Shown here piece by piece: positions 28,227-36,848 of a DNA stretch of 64,000 bases (the first letter of the stretch is position 1; every line of letters begins with the position of its first letter). Source of the DNA: Nocardiopsis_C rhodophaea (GTDB lineage: Bacteria > Actinomycetota > Actinomycetes > Streptosporangiales > Streptosporangiaceae); the NCBI RefSeq assembly GCF_039530945.1, contig NZ_BAAAPC010000006.1, positions 223,013 through 287,012 of the forward strand. The letters are read 5' to 3'. The translations under genes were made by a program, and so were the position numbers. The notes beneath the pieces are model-generated. The model ran no database searches. It was not told the DNA's origin and worked only from the letters and a program-made list of their open reading frames with translations.

Positions 28227-30335
28227 ATGCCTGCTGAACGCCGTTACCCCGCTGCCGAGCGCCTCGAACTCAGCGAGACACTGCACGGCCGCGACGTCCG
28301 TGATCCCTACCGCTGGCTGGAGGAGGCGGACTCCGCCCAGACGAAGGAATGGGCCGCCGCCCAGGACACCCTCTTCAACGAGGTCGCGGCCGATCTGCCG
28401 ACACGCGGCTGGTTCGCCGAACGCATCCACGAGTTGATGGGGGCCGGATACGTCGGCGCGCCGGTGTGGCGGGGGGACCGGCGGTTCTTCACCCGCCGGA
28501 TTGCCGAGCAGGAGCACGGGGTGCTGCACACCGTAGAGCCGGGCGGCGACACCGAGCGGGTGCTGATCGACCCCACGGCCCTGGACCCCAGCGGTGGGAC
28601 CACGCTCGACTCCTGGCGGCCCGACCGCGAGGGACGGCTGACGGCCTATCAGCTCTCCGAGGGAGGCGACGAGGAGTCGCTGCTGCGCGTCATGGACGTC
28701 GCCACCGGACAGGACGTCGACGGCCCGATCGACCGATGCCGCTACTCCCCCATCGCCTGGCTGCCCGGAGGCGAGGCGTTCTACTACATTCGCCGCCTGG
28801 CTCCCGAGCTGGTCCCCGAGGGCGAGGACCAGTACCACCGCCGTGTCTACCTGCACCGCGTGGGATCGCCGGTGGAGGAGGACGTGCTTGTCTTCGGGGA
28901 GGGCCGCGACAAGGCCGAGTACTACGGCCTGGCGCTGAGCAGGGACGCGCGGTGGCTGGTACTCACCGCGGTCAAGGGCACGGCCTCGCGCAACGACGCG
29001 TGGATCGCCGACCTCGGGGAGTCCGGCCCTGATGCGCCCCGGTTCGTCCCGATCCAGGAGGGGGTCGACGCCGAGGTCTCCCCCTTCGTGGGGCGGGACG
29101 GGCGCCTCTACCTGTTCACCGATCGCGACGCGCCGCGCGGCCGCCTGTGTGTGACCGACCCCGCCACACCCGACTACGAGCACTGGCGCACCCTCATCGA
29201 CACCGACCCCGACGCCGTTCTGACCGACATCGCGATCCTCGACGGTGCGGAGTTGGCGTCGGCGCAGCTGCTGGTCGCCTGGCGGAGGCATGCCATCAGC
29301 GAGATCAGCGTGCACGACCTCGCCTCCGGCGAGCGGCGCGGCGAGCTGCCGCTCCCCGGCCTCGGGTCGGTCGGCGGACTGATCGAACGCCCCGAGGGCG
29401 GGCATGAGGCGTGGTTCGGCTACACGGACACCACCTCGCCGTCCGCGGTCCACCACTACGACGGGCGGACGGGCGCGGTGTCGCTCTGGGAGAGCGCGCC
29501 GGGCACCCTCGACCTCCCGGAGGTCCGGACCGATCAGGTCACCTATACCTCGCGCGACGGAACAGCCGTGCGGATGCTGGTGGTCTCCCCGCCGGAGGAG
29601 GCGGATGGGCCGCGTCCGGCCGTCCTGTACGGCTACGGAGGCTTCTCGATCTCCCTCACCCCGGGCTACACCGCGACGGCACTGGCGTGGGTGCGGGCCG
29701 GGGGCGTGTACGCGATCGCCAACCTGCGGGGCGGCTTGGAGGAGGGCGAGGAGTGGCACCGCGGCGGCATGCTGGGGAGCAAGCAGAACGTCTTCGACGA
29801 CTGCGCGAGCGCCGCCGAGCACCTCATCGCCACCGGGGTGACCACCGCCGACCAGCTGGCCGTCATGGGCGGGAGCAACGGCGGGCTGCTGGTCGGAGCG
29901 TCGATCACGCAGCGCCCCGAACTGTTCGGCGCCGCCGTGTGCTCGGCCCCGCTGCTGGACATGGTCCGCTACGAACGCTTCGGGCTGGGGCAGCTGTGGA
30001 ACGTGGAGTACGGCAGCGCCGACGACCCCGAGGCGTTCGCCTGGCTGCTGGACTATTCGCCGTACCACAACGTCCGCGAGGGCGTGAGCTACCCCGCGAC
30101 GCTGTTCACGGTGTTCGACAACGACACCCGCGTGGACCCGCTGCACGCCCGGAAAATGTGCGCGGAGCTCCAGTACGCGACCAGCGCCCCCGTGACGGAA
30201 CAGCCGATCCTGTTCCGCCGCGAGGCCGATGTCGGACACAGCTCCCGCTCGGTGAGCCGCAGCGTCCGCCTCAGCGCCGACCAGCTGGCGTTCCTGGCGC
30301 ACTACACGGGGCTGAAGGTGGACGACCGTTCCTGA
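28227..30335 (+). CDS. Prolyl oligopeptidase (S9A)
   Basis: A 702-residue cytoplasmic serine peptidase. A seven-bladed propeller (about residues 75-420) is inserted before and after parts of an alpha/beta hydrolase domain. The catalytic triad is readable: Ser in GGSNGGLLVG near residue 550, Asp in DNDTRVDPLH near 633, His in DVGHSS near 670. The N-terminal RDPYRWLEE motif is also typical. It cleaves short peptides after proline. ATG 28227 fits the family start. No neighbouring gene suggests a specific substrate. Confidence 0.93.
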   Translation: MPAERRYPAAERLELSETLHGRDVRDPYRWLEEADSAQTKEWAAAQDTLFNEVAADLPTRGWFAERIHELMGAGYVGAPVWRGDRRFFTRRIAEQEHGVLHTVEPGGDTERVLIDPTALDPSGGTTLDSWRPDREGRLTAYQLSEGGDEESLLRVMDVATGQDVDGPIDRCRYSPIAWLPGGEAFYYIRRLAPELVPEGEDQYHRRVYLHRVGSPVEEDVLVFGEGRDKAEYYGLALSRDARWLVLTAVKGTASRNDAWIADLGESGPDAPRFVPIQEGVDAEVSPFVGRDGRLYLFTDRDAPRGRLCVTDPATPDYEHWRTLIDTDPDAVLTDIAILDGAELASAQLLVAWRRHAISEISVHDLASGERRGELPLPGLGSVGGLIERPEGGHEAWFGYTDTTSPSAVHHYDGRTGAVSLWESAPGTLDLPEVRTDQVTYTSRDGTAVRMLVVSPPEEADGPRPAVLYGYGGFSISLTPGYTATALAWVRAGGVYAIANLRGGLEEGEEWHRGGMLGSKQNVFDDCASAAEHLIATGVTTADQLAVMGGSNGGLLVGASITQRPELFGAAVCSAPLLDMVRYERFGLGQLWNVEYGSADDPEAFAWLLDYSPYHNVREGVSYPATLFTVFDNDTRVDPLHARKMCAELQYATSAPVTEQPILFRREADVGHSSRSVSRSVRLSADQLAFLAHYTGLKVDDRS

Positions 30336-30503
30336 CCGGTCCCACGGGGTCAGCGCGGTCCGTGTCCCGAGGCGTCGGCGGGGGCAGCGCTCCACGGGGC
30401 GAGGGGGAGAGGGAGATCACCGGAGGCCGGGCCTCGCTGTCGTCCGTCGAGCTGAAACAATCACCAGGTTGAAACCTAAAACATCGGTGGAGGGATGACA
30501 GCA

Positions 30504-30962
30504 GTGACCGACCACGTGACCGCGACCCCCGTGGTAGAGCGTCCGGGGGACGGTCCCCGGCGGCATGTGTACCTCGCGACCGTCCGCTTCGCCGACCTCG
30601 ACCCGCTGAACCACGTCAATAACGTCCGGATGCTCACCTATCTGGAGGACGCGCGCATCGCGTTTCTCAAGTGGGACGCGGAGGACGGCGACGCCCGGGT
30701 CGGCGGCATGGTGGTCGCCCGGCACGAGGTCGACTACCTGCGCCCGATCCTGCTGCGCCCGGAACCGGTGCGGGTGGAGACGTGGGTGTCGGAGATCCGC
30801 AACGCCAGCTTCCGGCTGGAATACGAGATCCTCGACGACGACCACGTCTACGCGCGTGCGGCGTCGGTGATCGTCGGCTACGACCTGGAGACGCAGGCGC
30901 CCCGCCGTCTCGACGACAACGAGCGGGCCTACCTCGGCCAGTACCTGCACCCAGCGGAGTAG
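30504..30962 (+). CDS. Acyl-CoA thioesterase, hot-dog fold
   Basis: About 152 residues with the 4-hydroxybenzoyl-CoA-thioesterase-type core ATVRFADLDPLNHVNNVRML, where Asp and the following His/Asn belong to the active site. The rest (VARHEVDYLRPILL, RNASFRLEYEI) fits a single hot-dog domain. It hydrolyses an acyl-CoA; the acyl group is unknown. GTG 30504 was preferred over ATG 30495 because GGAGGG directly abuts the ATG but is 9 nt from the GTG. It converges on the GlbO gene. Confidence 0.87.
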   Translation: MTDHVTATPVVERPGDGPRRHVYLATVRFADLDPLNHVNNVRMLTYLEDARIAFLKWDAEDGDARVGGMVVARHEVDYLRPILLRPEPVRVETWVSEIRNASFRLEYEILDDDHVYARAASVIVGYDLETQAPRRLDDNERAYLGQYLHPAE

Positions 30963-31008
30963 GGCAGCCCTCGCGCGAGGCCGGGGAAGACGACGGGTCC
31001 CGGCTCGG

Positions 31009-31545
31009 CTAGGCGAGGGAGATGCGGATGGGCTCGTCCCCGTCGTCGTCGCCGGTCTTGGCGTCGGACTCGGCACCACTCTGGGCGGCGGGCTCGACGC
31101 TGATCGAGGTCGGGTCGGCCACGTGAGCGGCCTGGGCCTGTTCCGCGCTCGCTTCCGGGGCGTTCACCATGCTGTGCGCCGCCATCACCATGTACTCCCA
31201 CATTTGCCGGTCGAGCGGGGCGGGCAGGGCGATGTCGTCCATGGCGTCGCGCATGTGGTGCAGCCAGCGGTCGCGTTCGCGGGCGCCGATGGTGAAGGGG
31301 AAGTGCCGCATGCGGAGGCGCGGGTGGCCCCGCTGTTCGCTGTAGGTGCGCGGACCGCCCCAGTACTGCATGAGGAACAGGCGCAGCCGTTCCTCGGCCG
31401 GGCCCAGATCCTCCTCCGGGTACATCGCCCGCAGCACGGGGTCGCCTGCGACACCCTCGTAGAAGCGGTGGACGAGGCGGACGAAGGTCGCTTCGCCGCC
31501 GACAGCCTCGTAGAAGCTCATGTGGTCATCGCGCGCGGAAGTCAT
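31009..31545 (-). CDS. glbO: Truncated haemoglobin, group II (GlbO type), with acidic C-terminal extension
   Basis: A 178-residue protein whose first ~130 residues are a group II truncated globin: FYEAVGGEATF, YPEEDLGPAEERLRLFL, YWGGPRTYSEQRGHP and the proximal-histidine segment RLRMRHFPF. GlbO binds haem and oxygen and is linked to respiration and oxidative stress in mycobacteria. The last ~45 residues (Ala/Glu/Asp-rich, ending DDDGDEPIRISLA) go beyond the usual length and look disordered. ATG 31545 was chosen; MSFYEA at 31521 is an alternative. Confidence 0.92.
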   Translation of the reverse strand: MTSARDDHMSFYEAVGGEATFVRLVHRFYEGVAGDPVLRAMYPEEDLGPAEERLRLFLMQYWGGPRTYSEQRGHPRLRMRHFPFTIGARERDRWLHHMRDAMDDIALPAPLDRQMWEYMVMAAHSMVNAPEASAEQAQAAHVADPTSISVEPAAQSGAESDAKTGDDDGDEPIRISLA

Positions 31546-31688
31546 AATCACCCGACAGCCTATGTGCTTCCGGCCGGAGTGGCGACCGCCGAGCGCGCGG
31601 AGGAAAAGGGGCCGCAGACACGGCGCGGCCCGGGCCGCCACAGGCGGACCCGGGCCATGAGCCGGAGACGTCGCTGGTCAGACGATGA

Positions 31689-33350
<1,662 letters not shown>

Positions 33351-33389
33351 GCTCCCCAGCCTAGGGCGTCGGCGCAGGTGCCCTTGACA

Positions 33390-34604
33390 TCACGGCGGAT
33401 TCACCTCGCCTCCGTCTGTCGCTGGTCCGTCCGGCCGGCCAGCCGCTTCCTCCGGGCCGTGCGTCGTTTCCGGATCCGTCGGGGCGATGGGACGCTTTGG
33501 AACCGTTGGGTCCGAAGCGGGTAACGGAACCGCCGAACCACGGAGCGGCGCGACCTCCTCCAGCCACTCGGGGGTCATCGGCTCCCATCTCTCCGGCGGC
33601 ATCCCACCACGCACGGCGCGGCGGAGCAGCGCCGCCATCGTGTAGTGCGGCGCCGCCTCCTCCACGCGGTCCAACACGACGTCGGCCAGGGCGATATCGC
33701 CGCTCTGCCAGGCGGCGAAGGCCAGAAGTGACCCCGGGGCAGCGCTGTAGTCGGCACGCACATGCCGAAACACCTGCCGCCACAGTCCGACGTGGGTATC
33801 GAGGTGCGCGGTGTCGATGCGCGCCCAGGCCTCGTCGCGTACCCGGATGGACCCTAGCAGCAGCCCGAGCCAGGCGATGCGCTCGGGGGCGTCGACGAGG
33901 TCGCCGCGCAGCGCGGCGCCGACCGCCGCGCGAACCACGCGTACTCCCTCGGAGCGCACCGCGGCGCGCAGGGCCGCCTCGCCGGACGGCAGCAGGCGGT
34001 GACGCATCCGCGCGGCACGCTCCTCGGCGTCGAGCGTGGCGCGCTCCATCTGGGCGCGGCGATGGCCGTTGACGGCCGCCACGAACTCCTCAATCACGCC
34101 GCGGTCGCGCCAGACGCTGAGGCCGCCCACGACCGCGGTGGCCGGCACCGCGGAGGTGGCGACGTCGTAGGCGACGCCGTCGTGCGGGCAGCACTCCGTG
34201 GAGTCGCAGACGTAGGACCAGTAGCGGCCGTCGGACACCCGCAGGGCCTCGCGCACGGGCACGCCGACCGCGGGGGCCCTGGCGCGTAACGCGTCCACGC
34301 ACGGGGTGATGTGCCGTGCGGAGCCGTAGCCCACCGCGATCACGCTTCCGCAGCCGGCCTCGGCGAGCGTGGCGGCGAGCTGCCCGGCCCATTCCGCGGC
34401 GTGCTCGGCGAGTTCGTCGGTGAGATCGCAGCGCAGCAGGCAGCGCACGTGGGTGGCGCAGGCCCGGATTCCGAGGATGACGATGCTGTCAGTGGGATGG
34501 AAGCCGAGGAGGTAGGGGACGGCCGCGATGACGTCGGTGGGGTCGCTGATGGTGAGGGTGGTCTGCTCGGGGACATGGACGTGCGGGCTGTCGTCGGTAG
34601 CCAT
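33390..34604 (-). CDS. DUF4192 family protein
   Basis: A 404-residue actinobacterial protein of unknown function. The domain starts TTLTISDPTDVIAAVPYLLGF, then HPTDSIVILGI. It includes a cysteine pair and a GRYWSYVCDSTECCPHDG motif that could bind metal, but this is only a suggestion. The C-terminal ~60 residues are Pro-rich and probably disordered. ATG 34604 abuts the 19-bp palindrome at 34604-34622. The gene is followed at 39 bp by ettA. Confidence 0.85.
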   Translation of the reverse strand: MATDDSPHVHVPEQTTLTISDPTDVIAAVPYLLGFHPTDSIVILGIRACATHVRCLLRCDLTDELAEHAAEWAGQLAATLAEAGCGSVIAVGYGSARHITPCVDALRARAPAVGVPVREALRVSDGRYWSYVCDSTECCPHDGVAYDVATSAVPATAVVGGLSVWRDRGVIEEFVAAVNGHRRAQMERATLDAEERAARMRHRLLPSGEAALRAAVRSEGVRVVRAAVGAALRGDLVDAPERIAWLGLLLGSIRVRDEAWARIDTAHLDTHVGLWRQVFRHVRADYSAAPGSLLAFAAWQSGDIALADVVLDRVEEAAPHYTMAALLRRAVRGGMPPERWEPMTPEWLEEVAPLRGSAVPLPASDPTVPKRPIAPTDPETTHGPEEAAGRPDGPATDGGEVNPP

Positions 34605-34622
34605 ACACCCACGGTGGGTGTA
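34604..34622. promoter_or_regulatory. Perfect 19-bp palindrome abutting the DUF4192 start codon
   Basis: TACACCCAC and GTGGGTGTA flank a single central G. The left end overlaps the ATG of the DUF4192 gene. The position suggests an operator or a translational switch; as RNA it would be a poor hairpin (1-nt loop), so a DNA-binding site is more likely. Confidence 0.6.
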
Positions 34623-34734
34623 CGCCGGATCCCGCCACAAGAGGCGGTGTCCGGCTGTGGACGGAGGCGGTTAATCGTTGTGCGCCCTTCCGCCCTGGGC
34701 AGGAGGGGGGAGAGGCCGGCCGTCGCCCCCCTGC

Positions 34735-36207
34735 TCAGCCCCCGCGCGGCCGGAGCTGGGGCTGGCGGCGCTCCCGGTCCCGCGGGAACCGCCGCGCGGC
34801 GGGGAGGCACACGCGGTCGCGTCCGGCGTTCTTCGCCCGGTAGAGGGCGAGGTCGGCGGCGGCGAGCAGATCGACGAGGTCATCGCCGTGGGTTCGGAGG
34901 AGTGCCACCCCGATCGAGACGGTGATAACGACACTGTGGTCGCCGACGGCCACCACTTTGCGGCCGACCTTGGACCGGAGCCGCTCCGCGACCCTGCACG
35001 CCTCGGCCATGTCGGCCCCCGGCAGCAGTACGACGAACTCCTCACCGCCGAAGCGGCCGATCATGTCGTCCTGGCGTAGCTGATGGGCGAGGGTGGAGGC
35101 CACACCCATCAGGACGTGGTCGCCGACCAGGTGCCCGTAGGTGTCATTGACCCGCTTGAAGTGGTCGATGTCGATGACCAGCACGGCCGCCGACTGCCGC
35201 GCCTGCACGGCGCGGCCCACTTCGGCCCGGGCCTCGCGCTCCCATGTCGCCGCGTTGAGCAGCCCGGTTTTGGGATCGGTGCGGGCGGCCGCCTGTAGCT
35301 GCTGGTACAGCAGACTGCGCTGCAACAGCATCACCGGTGGTACGGCGATGAGCAGGAGGACGACCGACAGCCCGGAGAGGATCGCGACGGTGAGGCCGAC
35401 GCACATCTCGACACTGTCCACGGTGACGGCCTCGCGGTCCCACAGCAGGCGGCGCCAAGTGGTGTCGGACGCGCTGAGGTGAACGGCCATCGCGATCGTC
35501 AGCGTGTTCAGCACGGTGAACAGGGCGCAGCAGAAGACCGCGAGCAGCGCTCCCGACCCCGTTATGAGGATCTCCCGGCCGATCTCCCCCGGCAGCCCGG
35601 CCGGACCGACGAGGTCGCCGGTGAGGGCGAGGTGGAAGACGGAGGAGGCGATGAAGCCCGACAGCGCCACCGACGCGGCGTTGAACACGCGCCGGTGGAG
35701 TACGGTCCTTCGGATGCGGAATTGCAGCAGCAGATAGACCGGAATGGGGATAATAAGGGAGTACAGCGGCGGGAGGAGCAGAAGCGTCGGAAACCACCAG
35801 GCCCCCAGCAGATCGCGGGTCAGTCCGCTGGGTGTCCCCAGTCGACGCATCGCCTCCACGCAGATCGCGGCGCACACCACGAGTGAGCAGAAGGTGATCA
35901 TCTCGTCCCGGCGGGCGGGGGTGACGGCCAGCGCCACCACAATCAGGGAGAGCGCGCATGCCAGAACCATCGCCATGAAGACGAGCAGGGGGCGGGGCTG
36001 TTGGAAGACCGGCCATTGCCGCACCTGGCATCCTCGGGAACGCTCACGGTCGGTAACGATCCGCTCCACCACCGCCACGTCGATCCCCCCGCTCGCCACC
36101 AGTGCACCCGGAATGGCCTCACTGGCCTTCGCCACCCTCGATCCCCCGGGGAACACGGAAGAGGAGGGTGTCACGACCCGACATTGAATCACAGTCAGTG
36201 ACACCAT
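34735..36207 (-). CDS. Membrane-bound diguanylate cyclase (GGDEF)
   Basis: About 490 residues. Several membrane helices (about 70-300) precede a C-terminal GGDEF domain. The catalytic loop is GRFGGEEFVVLL with GGEEF at residue 387, and the product-inhibition site RQDD lies five residues before it (RxxD-x5-GGEEF), so both synthesis and feedback control of cyclic di-GMP look intact. In streptomycetes c-di-GMP controls development. No EAL domain is present. The start is uncertain: ATG 36207 has no ribosome site. The N-terminal membrane sensor is unlike known named families to my eye. Confidence 0.88.
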   Translation of the reverse strand: MVSLTVIQCRVVTPSSSVFPGGSRVAKASEAIPGALVASGGIDVAVVERIVTDRERSRGCQVRQWPVFQQPRPLLVFMAMVLACALSLIVVALAVTPARRDEMITFCSLVVCAAICVEAMRRLGTPSGLTRDLLGAWWFPTLLLLPPLYSLIIPIPVYLLLQFRIRRTVLHRRVFNAASVALSGFIASSVFHLALTGDLVGPAGLPGEIGREILITGSGALLAVFCCALFTVLNTLTIAMAVHLSASDTTWRRLLWDREAVTVDSVEMCVGLTVAILSGLSVVLLLIAVPPVMLLQRSLLYQQLQAAARTDPKTGLLNAATWEREARAEVGRAVQARQSAAVLVIDIDHFKRVNDTYGHLVGDHVLMGVASTLAHQLRQDDMIGRFGGEEFVVLLPGADMAEACRVAERLRSKVGRKVVAVGDHSVVITVSIGVALLRTHGDDLVDLLAAADLALYRAKNAGRDRVCLPAARRFPRDRERRQPQLRPRGG

Positions 36208-36848
36208 AATCGCCGATTGTGTATTGGCGTGAGAAAACCGCTAGATTGAGGCACGCTGCAGCCCACCCATTACGGTCAGGCGGTCGCGCTCCGGGAGCGT
36301 GAGCAACGAGCGCGACGCGGCAGCACCGCATGGGCTGTGGTCGAACCGGCCACAATCGGGCGAACAACGGCGCGGGCGGACACGAGTGCTCCTCTCAATC
36401 CGTCAGCAGCGCACTGGCAGCGTCACCAGGAGTCCGCACACAGACTGGGGGGATTATGTCCGCTGGAATCCAGTGGGTCTGATCGCGGTTCGACGAAGCA
36501 CGGCGCCGGGCGGAGAAGCTTCTCCGCCCGGCGCCGTGCTTCGTCGCCGCCTTTACCCCGCGCCCCGGAGCGCCCATCCCTCGGAGCACAAGAGCTCGGC
36601 GTGATTCCGGCCGGACCGGTCGGCCCGGTGACGTGCCGCGCGCGTCTGACAGCCCGCGTCATCGGACAGGCGGACCGTCCGGCCCCGCCCGGCGCCGCCA
36701 TGGCCGTACGGTGCGGCCTCGGATGCCGAGCGGCCGTCGCGGGAGGCCGCCTCGGACCGGCGGTACGGGAGGAGAGGGCCGGCGGGCCACGCCGTGCGGA
36801 CAGGGACGCGACGCACCGCATTCCCCCTCCCCCGCGGATCGCGGCGGA
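36208..36848. other. Long intergenic region with a 28-bp perfect palindrome
   Basis: This 641-bp stretch separates the diguanylate cyclase from the dynamin-like gene. I find no convincing gene on either strand. Its one strong feature is the palindrome at 36491-36546. Short AT-rich segments near 36208-36250 could hold the cyclase promoter. Confidence 0.6.
36491..36546. repeat. Perfect 28-bp inverted repeat with no spacer
   Basis: Bases 36491-36518 are exactly complementary to 36519-36546, centred on AAGCTT. As RNA it gives a stem of about 26 bp with a 4-nt loop. It is about 300 bp downstream of the dynamin-like gene stop on the minus strand, so it may be that operon's terminator, though longer than any other hairpin here. 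Confidence 0.85.

Noticed and set aside
28137..30395. A 752-codon minus-strand frame opposite the prolyl oligopeptidase
   Set aside because: Shadow of a gene with an intact catalytic triad.
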